Assembly (NCBI GenBank): GCA_046290495.1
Contig: JBKAGT010000006.1
Coordinates: 892,858 to 956,857, forward strand
Reading direction: 5' to 3'
Length of the DNA: 64,000 nt
Origin: PGYR01 sp046290495
Lineage (GTDB): Bacteria > Bacteroidota > Ignavibacteria > Kapaibacteriales > UBA2268
The notes below the pieces were generated by a model that saw nothing but the letters and a program-made list of their open reading frames with translations, made no database searches and had not been told where the DNA came from. Shown in pieces: positions 27,173 through 36,494 of the stretch. Position 1 is the first letter of the stretch. Every line of letters starts with the position of its first letter. The position numbers were made by a program, and so were the translations under genes.

Positions 27173-29221
27173 ATGAATAAAATTTTATTTTTTTTACTTT
27201 TGTTTCTAACGGTTTCAACAGCCACAATAGCTCAAGAATATGCAGAAGAACCATATACTCCAAGAGATAGTTATGGTGTATTCGTAGGAGCAGGAATAAA
27301 TCTACACAGTGCTGATTTTAATAGCTTTGCTGGAATACCAAGTTGTTGCCCTGGGTTCGAATCGGGTGATGGATTTGGTATTAATCTAGGAGGATTCTAC
27401 ACTACTCCATTGGGGGATTTGATTGACCTGACACTAAGAGCCAAGTATATACAGCTTGGAGGTGAATTATCTAGAATAGAAGAAGAAACAGGAACTACTC
27501 TAAACGGTGGAAGCCAAACAATAGAATTTGAGCATAGATTTGGTGCTGATATCAACTCTATAGCATTGGAGCCATTGCTTGAATATAAGCTCTCTGATCA
27601 ATTAAGATTGAGAGGTGGTTTTAGAATTGGTTACTTGCTAAGTGGTGATTTGACTGAACACTTAGAAGAAGTTGTTTCTCCTGGCAATGGACTATTTGTA
27701 GATGAGAATGGAAACACTTCTAGAACAAGAAACAGTTATGAAGGGGAAATACCTGACTTGTCATCTTTGAATGCAGCTTTTGTATTTGGTGCAAGTTATG
27801 ATTTACCTCTTAATAGCTCTTACACTTTATTTTTAGTTCCATCTGTTGATTTTTCTTTAGGACTCACTTCGTTTGTACCTGATTTCGGATGGACTGCTAA
27901 TACATTTGCGGGGGGCTTAGGAATTAGATATGCTCCTAGAGCTGTGGTAAAGCCAAAACCTATTTTGCCACCGCCACCGCCACCGCCGCCACCACCATTG
28001 CCACCACCACCGCCTACAGTACCTAAGTTAGATGCGTCTATACTTGCTGTATCGGTAAATGACAATGGTCAAGAAAGTGATGTAAGCTCTATAAAAGTTG
28101 AGGAATTCTTCTTGAATAGAACGCACCCACTATTGAACTATGTATTCTTCGATGAGAATTCAGCAGATATCCCGAAAAGATATTCTAGAATTGAAGATTC
28201 TGAGAAAGATGATTACTCATTCAAACAGTTATTTGACCTTAAAACAATGGAAGTTTATCACGAGATACTTAACATAGTTGGTAAAAGAATGCAATTCTAC
28301 CCGCAAGCAAAAATTGAGCTAGTAGGATGCAACTCTGACGAGGGTCTTGAAAAAGGTAAAACTGCATTATCTAGAGATAGAGCTGAAACAGTTAAAAAGT
28401 ACTTAGTTAATGAGTGGGGAATAGAAGCAGATAGAATATCGGTTAAAGCTAGGAACTTGCCAGATAACCCATCGAACGTAAGGGAAAATGACGGTATAGT
28501 AGAAAATAGAAGGGTAGAAATGAACGCGAATATTCCACAGATATTCGAACCGATGATTATAAAAGATACTTTAAGGACTTCAAATCCTCCACATATCAGA
28601 TTCAAGCCGACTATAAAATCTGATGTTGGTTCTCAAAGATGGAGAATAATAACTTATCAAGATGGTAGAGAACTAAAGACATTCAGTGGAACAGGTAAAA
28701 TACCAGCTGCTGTGGATTGGGATTTGGAAAGAGAGAAAGAACAAGACTATATTCCTACTATGGACAAACCACTGCAATACAGAATGCAAATTGTTGATAA
28801 CGACAACAAGATGTGGGAATCAGATATGCAAGAGTTGCCTGTAGAACAAGTGACGATAGAATATAAGTTTGAAAATGTATTGCCTGATAAGGAATTCGAT
28901 ATTTACTCTATGATTGGATTTGGATATAATTCTGCAGAGTTAAATGACAGAAATATATTCATTGCTGACAAAGCTAAGAAGAGACTAAGAAGCTATTCGA
29001 ACACAGACATCATAGGCTATTCTGATAGATTAGGTAATGAACTAGCAAACCAAAGACTATCTCAGAGAAGAGCTTACAATGTAGCAGAGTATCTGGCATT
29101 GAACCCTGAGACAAATGCACGTGGTTTGGGTGAGAAGAAGCTATTATACGATAATGACTATCCAGAAGGAAGATTCTATAGCCGTACGGTAGTAATTAGT
29201 ATAATAACTCCAATTGAATAA
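27173..29221 (+). CDS. OmpA-family protein with poly-proline linker and two OmpA-like domains
   Basis: A 682-residue protein: signal peptide about 1-20 (TVSTATIAQE), a beta-barrel-like region to about 258, and an unusually long proline run with few breaks at about 262-284. A first OmpA-like domain follows at about 320-460 ('YVFFDENSADIP', 'LSRDRAETVKKYL', 'ENRRVEM') and a second at about 580-682 ('GFGYNSAELNDRN', 'GYSDRLGNELANQRLSQRRAYNVAEYL'). The proline arm probably spans the periplasm between outer membrane and peptidoglycan. Layout matches the protein at 10628-12508. The large VWA gene follows after 60 bases in the same direction. Confidence 0.85.
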   Translation: MNKILFFLLLFLTVSTATIAQEYAEEPYTPRDSYGVFVGAGINLHSADFNSFAGIPSCCPGFESGDGFGINLGGFYTTPLGDLIDLTLRAKYIQLGGELSRIEEETGTTLNGGSQTIEFEHRFGADINSIALEPLLEYKLSDQLRLRGGFRIGYLLSGDLTEHLEEVVSPGNGLFVDENGNTSRTRNSYEGEIPDLSSLNAAFVFGASYDLPLNSSYTLFLVPSVDFSLGLTSFVPDFGWTANTFAGGLGIRYAPRAVVKPKPILPPPPPPPPPPLPPPPPTVPKLDASILAVSVNDNGQESDVSSIKVEEFFLNRTHPLLNYVFFDENSADIPKRYSRIEDSEKDDYSFKQLFDLKTMEVYHEILNIVGKRMQFYPQAKIELVGCNSDEGLEKGKTALSRDRAETVKKYLVNEWGIEADRISVKARNLPDNPSNVRENDGIVENRRVEMNANIPQIFEPMIIKDTLRTSNPPHIRFKPTIKSDVGSQRWRIITYQDGRELKTFSGTGKIPAAVDWDLEREKEQDYIPTMDKPLQYRMQIVDNDNKMWESDMQELPVEQVTIEYKFENVLPDKEFDIYSMIGFGYNSAELNDRNIFIADKAKKRLRSYSNTDIIGYSDRLGNELANQRLSQRRAYNVAEYLALNPETNARGLGEKKLLYDNDYPEGRFYSRTVVISIITPIE

Positions 29222-29280
29222 TGTAATTATTTTATGTTTCAATTGTTTAATTAAGAGAATAAAATAAAATGGTATTAGTT

Positions 29281-32200
29281 ATGAATAAGTTAAAGTTGTT
29301 AATATTCACATTGCTGATGGTGAATGTTGGTTTTCTATTTTCTCAGTCCTTAGATATTGAGAGAGTTGTAACTGACAATTACCCTAATCTCAGAGCAGAA
29401 TTTAGAGTAATGGATGCAAACGGAGATGAAGTCAGAAATCTTAATGTAAATGATTTTGAGCTCACAGATTTGGGTGTTTCAACTCAGTTTACAGCTCCAA
29501 CTTGTCCACCAGATCAATCAAGGTTCTCTTTGATTCTGATATTCGATGCCTCTAGTTCGATGGACAAAAATATTTCTGATGAGTCTAACTCTGCTCCTTC
29601 GAGACATCAGGTAATCAAAAATGTTGCGAAAACATTTATAGATCAATTACCTGACGGACAATTTGAAGCAGCTGTTGGAGTATTTTCAAAGGATTTCAGA
29701 TACGATCAACTTCAAAGATTTACTACAGATAAAGATTTATTAAAACAAGCCACAGATTACAGATTAGTAAACGCTACAAACTATAATGCTGGATTTTTGG
29801 GATACAGGGAAAATAATGAAGGTGGTGCATTTGGGTTGGTTAAAGATGCCCAATATAAACCAGTAATTATTTTTATGACTGATGGTTACCACCAATCTAA
29901 TCAACAACATGGTGATATAGAAGTTGGAATTATCAATCAGAAAGCTGCTGAAACAAATACAACTATTTATTCATTAACTGTTGGACCTACTCAACCAGAT
30001 CCAACTGATTTCTCTTTAGATCAAAACTCTAAAGCTAAATTGGAATCTATATCTACAGCAAGTGGAGGTGAATACTTTGAAAACCTATTAAGTGAGTCAG
30101 AAGTACAGAATATCTATTCACAAATATTAAGAGACGCTGAGGGTTTTGGAACTCCAGCTCCTTGCTATATTGATTTTGTTTCAGACTGTAACGATGGTGA
30201 GATAGAGCTTGTTTACAATGGATTTGGTGCTCCTGTTTCAGATACTGAAGCATATACTATTGCTGATGAGCTAAAGCCAAATCTTAATATTGATGAAAGG
30301 ACTTTCTTGGAAGTAAACTTACCACTTAATCAAGCCACTGAAATAGATGTTGATATAACAGCCGAAAAGAATTACTTAGAAATTACAGGATTCAACTCTA
30401 CTCCAGGAAACATATTTACTGTCTCTGATTGGGGAGGTTCAGCTCCACCTTTTAGTTTAGCTGAAGGAGAGAGCAGGACAATAAAAGTTCAGATAACTCC
30501 AGACAATAGGGAGTTTTTTGGTGGAGATATCACGTTTGAAGGTACAGGCTGTTCTGGGCTTACTATGACTCCAAGAGCTGGATTCATTTTCGCAGAAGAC
30601 ATACAGTTTGGAAGTGTAAATCAAGGTGAACAGAAAACGGAGACTTTCACTCAAAGATTCTGTAACCTAACTGATGAACCACTTGATATAGAAAGAATAA
30701 TTATAACCGGTGGTGCACACCAAGGTGATTTTGCGGTCACTTCTCAAACTACTGTTGTAGCACCAGGTGCTTGCATAGATATTGAGGCACTTTTTGCTCC
30801 ATCCGAACAGGGTGAAAGAGAAGCAGAATACACAGTGAAGACTGATAAAGGTGACTTTACGGCTATGCTAAAAGGAGGAGGGGCTGGAAATCCTGAAATA
30901 TCTGGTGTGGCTCCCGAATTTGCAGATGTAAATTGTACATCACCCAATTCTACTATTACTATAGATGTGACAAACAGTGGTCCAGTTGATTTAGAAATTA
31001 CTAATGTAACTTTAGCCGATGATACACATTTCAATATTATTGGAAGTACAGCATTTAATGTAGCTGCTAATAGTACTAATAGTACTGATTTGCAAATAGA
31101 GTTTGATCCTCAGTCAGTTGGCTCTCATTCTACTGATGTTATTATAACAAACAACTCTAACACAAGCCCTTACAGTATTTCTGTTAGTGGAGAAATGATT
31201 GCCTTAGATTATAGTGTATCAACTGTAAATGTTGATTTTGGAACAATTTGTGCAAATGAAGGTAATCCAGTTACTCAACAGATTGAATTAACTAATTTGA
31301 ATAGCTTTGGATATAGTGTCAATGCAAATGCAAACTTACCTGTATTCGATACTGATGCGATTAGTTATGATATATCTTCTGGAACAGCTACAGTTGATAT
31401 AACATTCGAATCTGCTGATAATGGTACTTATGTAGGTCTAGTTACTTTCGTAAGTGAATGCGGAAATGTAGAAAGAATAGTAAATGTAATAGGTGAGATT
31501 AATTCACCAGAAGTGAATGATTTAAGTGAGGTAATCCCATCTGTTGTAGGTTCTAGCGAAATTAAGACTGTCACCATTACTAACCCAAATGCAGAGGATT
31601 TCGATGTTGTAAATGCTTTTGTTGGTGATGCTTCACAAGTGCCACTAACAGAATTTAGTCTGTCAAATACTAGTTTCACAGTACCAGGAAATAGCACATA
31701 TAATCTGGATGTCAGATACACTCCAGATGCTAATAATGCAGTAGAAATCGATGGGTTTTTATATTTGAATATAGAGCAACCTTGTGATATTACTCTGAGT
31801 AATATACTTATAAAAGGTGTCCCAGATTTAGCTATTGCAAACTTAACTGCTATGAATACTTCTGATTATATAGGTGCTACTACTAACATTAGCTTTGATA
31901 TAGTTGGTAGCCCAGAGTTCAATGCTTCAGGATCTACAAAACTTGAGTTCACTTTGCAATATGACGAAACAATGCTCAACCCACTTACAGGAACAAAATC
32001 TGGGACTAATGAAGTAAGCTATGTTGTTGATTTACCGACTCCATTCCCAGGAACTCTATCATTTGCACCTGAGTTTGAAGTACTTAATTCTTTACCAGAT
32101 GTTCAATCTGATTTGACTATAACTAGCTCGAGAGCAATAAATGATAATGGACAGGTTACGGCTTCTGTAATTAATAACAATGGTCTGTTTGATATAATTA

Positions 32201-32910
32201 TTGCTGATGCTGATGTTAGTACTAATGACCTGACAGCTAAGCCGGGTGAACAATTTGACCTCCCAATATACTTAGATGATGAGGACAATGACCTTGATGA
32301 ACTGTTACACAACGAAATGACTTTCAAAGTGCATTATAATTATACTGTTATGCAACCAGCTGATATTCCATTTACTGTTGTTGGTCAAGATATAGCTGAG
32401 TTTGAATTTACAAGCCCTATAACTTATAGTAACGGTGGGAAACTCGGTATGACACAAGCACAGTTGCCAGTTGCTAATATTAAAATGATGGCTAAGTTAG
32501 GAAATGCTATTCAGTCACCTATAGAGATTTCATTAGCTGAAATCACTTCTGGAGGTATAGCAGATTTGACATTAGATACTAAGACATTCACTCTTGATGG
32601 TGTATGTGAGGAAGGTGGTAGTTTAAGATTATTTACACTTTCTGAAATAGAACCATCTATTACATTGAATCAAAACCCAGTATCTGAGAAGATAGACTTA
32701 ACTGCAAGTACAATTGAGACTGGTGTGCACAAAGTTACATTATTCGATATGGTTGGTAATGCGATTGAGCTAGATAGAAGATCAATTAGTACTAGTGGAC
32801 AAAGCTATACTATAGAGTATGAAACTTCTAACTTGCAGTCTGGTATGTATATAGTTATATATGATACTCCTACTCAATCATTTAACGAAAGTATAATGAT
32901 AGTAAAATAG
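29281..32910 (+). CDS. Large T9SS-secreted VWA-domain protein with Ig/choice-of-anchor-like repeats
   Basis: I chose ATG at 29281 (MNKLKLLIFTLLM) because it gives a clean signal peptide; an in-frame ATG at 29269 adds four residues. The mature protein has a VWA domain (about 60-290) with the MIDAS residues DASSS near 88 and FMTDG near 198. Repeated beta-sandwich segments of about 100 residues follow, of the ASPM/SPD2/choice-of-anchor-D kind ('DVNCTSPNSTITIDVTNSGPVDLEITNVTL', 'QIEFDPQSVGSHSTDVIITNNS'). It ends in a T9SS domain ('VTLFDMVGNAIEL', 'LQSGMYIVIYDTP'). VWA domains bind proteins through a metal ion, so this is probably a cell-surface adhesin-like protein. Confidence 0.85.
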   Translation: MNKLKLLIFTLLMVNVGFLFSQSLDIERVVTDNYPNLRAEFRVMDANGDEVRNLNVNDFELTDLGVSTQFTAPTCPPDQSRFSLILIFDASSSMDKNISDESNSAPSRHQVIKNVAKTFIDQLPDGQFEAAVGVFSKDFRYDQLQRFTTDKDLLKQATDYRLVNATNYNAGFLGYRENNEGGAFGLVKDAQYKPVIIFMTDGYHQSNQQHGDIEVGIINQKAAETNTTIYSLTVGPTQPDPTDFSLDQNSKAKLESISTASGGEYFENLLSESEVQNIYSQILRDAEGFGTPAPCYIDFVSDCNDGEIELVYNGFGAPVSDTEAYTIADELKPNLNIDERTFLEVNLPLNQATEIDVDITAEKNYLEITGFNSTPGNIFTVSDWGGSAPPFSLAEGESRTIKVQITPDNREFFGGDITFEGTGCSGLTMTPRAGFIFAEDIQFGSVNQGEQKTETFTQRFCNLTDEPLDIERIIITGGAHQGDFAVTSQTTVVAPGACIDIEALFAPSEQGEREAEYTVKTDKGDFTAMLKGGGAGNPEISGVAPEFADVNCTSPNSTITIDVTNSGPVDLEITNVTLADDTHFNIIGSTAFNVAANSTNSTDLQIEFDPQSVGSHSTDVIITNNSNTSPYSISVSGEMIALDYSVSTVNVDFGTICANEGNPVTQQIELTNLNSFGYSVNANANLPVFDTDAISYDISSGTATVDITFESADNGTYVGLVTFVSECGNVERIVNVIGEINSPEVNDLSEVIPSVVGSSEIKTVTITNPNAEDFDVVNAFVGDASQVPLTEFSLSNTSFTVPGNSTYNLDVRYTPDANNAVEIDGFLYLNIEQPCDITLSNILIKGVPDLAIANLTAMNTSDYIGATTNISFDIVGSPEFNASGSTKLEFTLQYDETMLNPLTGTKSGTNEVSYVVDLPTPFPGTLSFAPEFEVLNSLPDVQSDLTITSSRAINDNGQVTASVINNNGLFDIIIADADVSTNDLTAKPGEQFDLPIYLDDEDNDLDELLHNEMTFKVHYNYTVMQPADIPFTVVGQDIAEFEFTSPITYSNGGKLGMTQAQLPVANIKMMAKLGNAIQSPIEISLAEITSGGIADLTLDTKTFTLDGVCEEGGSLRLFTLSEIEPSITLNQNPVSEKIDLTASTIETGVHKVTLFDMVGNAIELDRRSISTSGQSYTIEYETSNLQSGMYIVIYDTPTQSFNESIMIVK

Positions 32911-32930
32911 TTTTAGAAATTTAAGTTATC

Positions 32931-32968
32931 AACCCCTTTTCCCAAACAATAGGAAAAGGGGTTTTTTA
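32931..32968 (+). terminator. Rho-independent terminator after the VWA gene
   Basis: A 12-bp perfect stem (AACCCCTTTTCC / GGAAAAGGGGTT) with a 9-base loop, followed by a T-rich stretch, 20 bases after the stop codon. Confidence 0.9.
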
Positions 32969-33023
32969 TTTTTAAATTCACAGGTTAATAAAAATCCGAT
33001 TTTCAGAATAAAGTGTACACTAT

Positions 33024-33800
33024 ATGAATAACAAAATCATATCTATAGCAAATCAAAAAGGTGGAGTTGGGAAGACTACAACAGCTGTCAATATAGCCGC
33101 TTCATTAGCAGCATTGGAAAAGAAGGTATTGTTGATAGACTTAGACCCACAAGCCAATGCAACTGCTGGATTAGGGGTAGATTCCAAGAGCCAAGAAGTT
33201 TCGAGCTATGATATATTAGTCAACGATGATACTATAGATGACGCTACTATAAAAACTGACCTTGAATATTTAAGTTTGGTACCTTCGCATATAGATTTGG
33301 TTGGTGCGGAAATAGAAATGATATCTAGGCAGGGAAGAGAAACCCAGTTGTTAGAGAAATTTTCTAAATTAGACTACAAATATGATTTTATCATCATTGA
33401 TTGTCCCCCTTCTTTGGGATTGCTGACTCTCAATGCACTTACGGCCTCAAACAGTGTACTAATACCTGTACAATGTGAATACTATGCACTAGAAGGGCTT
33501 GGGCAATTACTAAATACTATAGGAATAGTAAGAAAGCACCTGAACGAGGATTTGGAAATAGAAGGCGTTTTGCTTACTATGTTTGACAGTAGATTGAACC
33601 TATCGAATGATGTAGTAGAAGAGGTAAAACAGCACTTCACAGATAAAGTATTTGACACAATAATAAATAGGAATGTACGATTATCGGAGTCACCTTCGCA
33701 TGGAAAGCCCGTTATATTATACGATGCAGTTTCCAAAGGTGCACAAAACTATTTATCTTTAGCAAAAGAAATAATTGGCAATTCGAAAAACACGAAATAA
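33024..33800 (+). CDS. parA: Chromosome-partitioning ATPase ParA (Soj)
   Basis: A 258-residue ParA/Soj. The deviant Walker A ANQKGGVGKTTTAVN is at about 9-23, Walker A' is 'VLLIDLDPQANAT' and Walker B is 'FIIIDCPPSLGLLTLNAL'. It forms ATP-dependent dimers on nucleoid DNA that move ParB-parS complexes. It has no N-terminal DNA-binding extension, as in chromosomal type Ib. parB starts 1 base after its stop, confirming a chromosomal parAB pair. It follows a strong terminator, so it has its own promoter. Confidence 0.96.
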   Translation: MNNKIISIANQKGGVGKTTTAVNIAASLAALEKKVLLIDLDPQANATAGLGVDSKSQEVSSYDILVNDDTIDDATIKTDLEYLSLVPSHIDLVGAEIEMISRQGRETQLLEKFSKLDYKYDFIIIDCPPSLGLLTLNALTASNSVLIPVQCEYYALEGLGQLLNTIGIVRKHLNEDLEIEGVLLTMFDSRLNLSNDVVEEVKQHFTDKVFDTIINRNVRLSESPSHGKPVILYDAVSKGAQNYLSLAKEIIGNSKNTK

Positions 33801-33801
33801 T

Positions 33802-34695
33802 ATGGTTAAGAAGAAAGGGTTAGGGAAAGGACTTAGCGCACTTATCCCTGATATAGATAGAAAAGGAAATGAGAGAAATGAAGCAGCAAAGAAAAATGTT
33901 GGTTCTAGCTCAAATATTCCTATTAAAAAAATAAGAATCAATCCTTGGCAACCACGTAAGGAGTTTGACCAGAGTGCTTTGGAAGAATTGGCAGATAGTA
34001 TAAGAACACACGGTCTGATTCAACCAATATCAGTGCGTCGAGTAGATGAACACTTTGAACTCATTTCTGGTGAGAGACGCTTTAGAGCTTCTAAATTAGT
34101 AGGGTTGAAAGAAATACCTGCCTACATAAAAGAAGATGTTAACGATGAGCAAATGCTTCAGTTTGCTATAATCGAGAACCTTCAACGTGAGGATCTGAAC
34201 CCAATTGAGATTGCTATAAGTTACAAAAGATTGATTGATGAGTTCAATTTGACTCAAGAGCAAGTAGCTACGAAAGTTGGCAAAAATCGTTCGACAGTTA
34301 CAAACAATCTTAGATTACTCAATCTGCCAGACTCTATTCAAAAAAGCTTAGCTAATAATGAATTGTCCAATGGCCATGCTAGGGCATTGCTCTCATTGGA
34401 GGGTACTGCTGACAGAATACATGCTTGGAAGCATATTCTGGAAAATGAGCTAAATGTTCGTGATACTGAAGAATACATTAAAAATTACGGCAAAAGAACA
34501 AGCAAGCCGAAAGAGGATAACAAATCTGAACTTTCGCAGGAGCTAAAAGCAATATTGGAAGATAATGAAGATATGCTCCGCAACAAATACGGAACTGACG
34601 TAAAAATAAAGTACAAGAAAAATGAGAAAGGTTCTATAGTCATAGACTACTATTCTAAAAAAGATTTGAATAGAATATTAGAGTTGCTAAGCTGA
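33802..34695 (+). CDS. parB: ParB/Spo0J family chromosome-partitioning protein
   Basis: I start at ATG 33802 (MVKKKGLGKGLSALIPD), the classic ParB opening; a longer TTG frame from 33775 would overlap parA and is unlikely. The 297-residue protein has the CTP-binding GERRFRASKLVGL box, 'IENLQREDLNPIEIA', the helix-turn-helix 'LTQEQVATKVGKNRSTVTNNLRLL' and a C-terminal dimerisation part ending 'IDYYSKKDLNRILELL'. It spreads from parS sites. No full parS (consensus TGTTTCACGTGAAACA) was seen in this window. Its stop overlaps the next start (TGATG). Confidence 0.96.
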   Translation: MVKKKGLGKGLSALIPDIDRKGNERNEAAKKNVGSSSNIPIKKIRINPWQPRKEFDQSALEELADSIRTHGLIQPISVRRVDEHFELISGERRFRASKLVGLKEIPAYIKEDVNDEQMLQFAIIENLQREDLNPIEIAISYKRLIDEFNLTQEQVATKVGKNRSTVTNNLRLLNLPDSIQKSLANNELSNGHARALLSLEGTADRIHAWKHILENELNVRDTEEYIKNYGKRTSKPKEDNKSELSQELKAILEDNEDMLRNKYGTDVKIKYKKNEKGSIVIDYYSKKDLNRILELLS

Positions 34696-35105
34696 TGTTA
34701 GAGTACACTGCAAAACGAAGAGTAATATATGCAGACACTGACAAAATGGGTGTTATGTACAATGGTAACTACTTGTCATTTTTTGAAATAGGAAGAAATG
34801 AGTTGATGAGACACTTGGGTCTGACTTATACTAAAGTAGAAGCGAATGGCCTTATTCTTCCCGTTATTGATGCATACGTTAAATATATAAGTCCTGCTAA
34901 GTATGATGATGTTTTAGAAATAAAAACACAGCTAAGTGAAACATTATCAGCAAAAATACAGTTTATATACAGTATAGAATGCGAAGGCAGAAAAATAGCT
35001 GAGGGTTATACTAATCATGTCTTTGCTGATGGAGTGAAAATGACACCTGTCAGACCTCCAAAAATGTATGTGGATTTGTTGAACAAGCATAAGAATAATA
35101 TATAA
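34695..35105 (+). CDS. Hotdog-fold acyl-CoA thioesterase (YbgC/4HBT family)
   Basis: A 136-residue single hotdog domain. 'RVIYADTDKMGVMYNGNYLSFFEIGRNELMR' holds the catalytic Asp and the NY motif of the 4-hydroxybenzoyl-CoA thioesterase branch, followed by 'PVIDAYVKYISPAKYDDVLEI'. These enzymes hydrolyse short- or medium-chain acyl-CoA; YbgC in proteobacteria sits with tol-pal. Here it is translationally coupled to parB by a TGATG overlap. The natural substrate is unknown. Confidence 0.9.
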   Translation: MLEYTAKRRVIYADTDKMGVMYNGNYLSFFEIGRNELMRHLGLTYTKVEANGLILPVIDAYVKYISPAKYDDVLEIKTQLSETLSAKIQFIYSIECEGRKIAEGYTNHVFADGVKMTPVRPPKMYVDLLNKHKNNI

Positions 35106-35150
35106 GACGATTTGTACTATTTTAAAATTAATTTAACATAATCTGATAAT

Positions 35151-36086
35151 ATGAAATCAATAGTAATTGTAGTATTTATTTTAGCTTTTTCAATAAGTTC
35201 AGCAGAAGACACACCTTACAACTTCATAAGATTTAACTCAACAGCAAGAGCAGCGGCTATGTCAAACGCAGTTGTATCAATAGAAAATGATGCATCTTTG
35301 ATATTTTTCAATCCGGCATTGTTGCAAACTGCTGATGAGAAACCACTCTATACTACATTTTCAAAACACGTGCTTGACATAAACTCTGGTAATGTAGTTT
35401 ATCATATCAAAGATTTGGATTTGGACGGTGGTAACTTAGCAGCTCAGGTAAATTTTAACAGTTATGGCTCTTTTGATAATTATGACAATACTGGTCAGTT
35501 ATACGGCAATGGATTTACAGGGTCAGACCTTTCCATTGGTGCCACTTACTCAAATGAGTTAGATTCTAATTGGTATTATGGTGTTTCAGGTAAATTCATA
35601 TTCTTGACTTTAGAAGAGCAATCTTCTTCAGCAATGTCGTTGGATGCAGGGCTATTTTATAGGTTGAATGAAAGAACTAACATTGGATTTTCTGTTCTTC
35701 ACTTAGGTACAGAACTGAGCTCACTCAACGGTCAATCTGCAACATTGCCAGTGGATGCACGATTAGGTATTAACCACAGATTAAAAGGACTGCCTTTACT
35801 TGTAAACTTTAGTTTACATCATTTGGCAGATGAAGTTGATTCATTTGGAGAAAGATTCCAAAGCTTCTCTCTTGGTGGAGAGCTTTATCTGAGTGATCAC
35901 ATTAATCTAAGAGTCGGTTATGATAATCAAATACGCAACTTCGCCACTTCAGACGAGAACAAAGGTCTATCTGGTTTGAGTGGGGGAGTCGGTCTACTTT
36001 TCGAAGATTTCAACTTTGATTATGCATATTCGGAATACGGTGGTTCCATTGCTCTACACAGATTTAGCTTAGGTTTGGAGCTGTAA
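35151..36086 (+). CDS. porQ: PorQ-like type IX secretion system outer-membrane protein
   Basis: A 311-residue FadL-like barrel with a signal peptide (about 1-18). 'YNFIRFNSTARAAAMSNAVVSIENDASLIFFNPALLQ' near residues 23-62 is the PorV/PorQ hatch signature. The sequence then alternates strands to a C-terminus in 'ALHRFSLGLEL'. In Porphyromonas PorQ is required for T9SS function; PorV is the shuttle in the attachment complex. The short length and opening favour PorQ. This fits the seven proteins here with T9SS sorting domains. It starts 45 bases after the thioesterase gene. Confidence 0.8.
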   Translation: MKSIVIVVFILAFSISSAEDTPYNFIRFNSTARAAAMSNAVVSIENDASLIFFNPALLQTADEKPLYTTFSKHVLDINSGNVVYHIKDLDLDGGNLAAQVNFNSYGSFDNYDNTGQLYGNGFTGSDLSIGATYSNELDSNWYYGVSGKFIFLTLEEQSSSAMSLDAGLFYRLNERTNIGFSVLHLGTELSSLNGQSATLPVDARLGINHRLKGLPLLVNFSLHHLADEVDSFGERFQSFSLGGELYLSDHINLRVGYDNQIRNFATSDENKGLSGLSGGVGLLFEDFNFDYAYSEYGGSIALHRFSLGLEL

Positions 36087-36087
36087 G

Positions 36088-36435
36088 CTACTTTTTCTTA
36101 AGCTTAGCTAACCTTTCTTCTTTCAATTTGATTGCTTTTTTTAGGTCTTCCACATAAAGTGGTAGTCCTTTCAAATCGAAAGTGTCACCCTCTGCAATCA
36201 TTTTCTCGTATTTTTCTAACTGAGCTTTATTAATACCAATTATTCTATTCAGCTGCTCTATCTGATCTTCTACTGTCTCTATCCTTTTTCTCTTCTTAAC
36301 CGGATTTTTTGAAATAATTGGTTCAGCTTTAGTTATTGTGTCTTTATTAATTTTTTCTTCAACTTCTGCAGAGTCCTGACTACAAGAGGTAACACCCATA
36401 ATAGTTATCAACAAAACTAGAAAAATATTTTTCAT
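36088..36435 (-). CDS. Small coiled-coil lipoprotein
   Basis: A longer frame opens at 36468, but ATG at 36435 (MKNIFLVLLITIMGVTSCSQ) gives a standard lipoprotein signal with Cys near residue 19. The 115-residue precursor has a charged linker and a heptad-rich helix ('EDQIEQLNRIIGINKAQLEKYEKMI' and 'LKKAIKLKEERLAKLKKK'). No family is recognised. It converges with porQ (1 base between ends) and is divergent from the small barrel gene. Confidence 0.6.
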   Translation of the reverse strand: MKNIFLVLLITIMGVTSCSQDSAEVEEKINKDTITKAEPIISKNPVKKRKRIETVEDQIEQLNRIIGINKAQLEKYEKMIAEGDTFDLKGLPLYVEDLKKAIKLKEERLAKLKKK

Positions 36436-36449
36436 ATCAAAAAAACTGT

Positions 36450-36457
36450 TATATTTG
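36450..36457 (+). promoter_or_regulatory. -7 promoter element (TATATTTG) for the small barrel gene
   Basis: TATATTTG fits TAnnTTTG and lies 37 bases upstream of the ATG at 36495, with a plausible ribosome-binding site (CGGAGA) in between. Confidence 0.55.
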
Positions 36458-36494
36458 ACAATAAACATATTTTTAAACTACGGAGATTTTATCT

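Noticed and set aside
27350..27370. tRNA-like GGTTCGAATC string
   Set aside because: It lies in frame inside the OmpA-family gene and no acceptor, anticodon or D arms can be drawn around it.
27820..28065. Glycine-rich reverse-strand ORF
   Set aside because: It is the antisense shadow of the poly-proline linker of the OmpA-family protein and has no start signal.
33801..35150. parS site near parAB
   Set aside because: No sequence close to TGTTTCACGTGAAACA was found around the genes.
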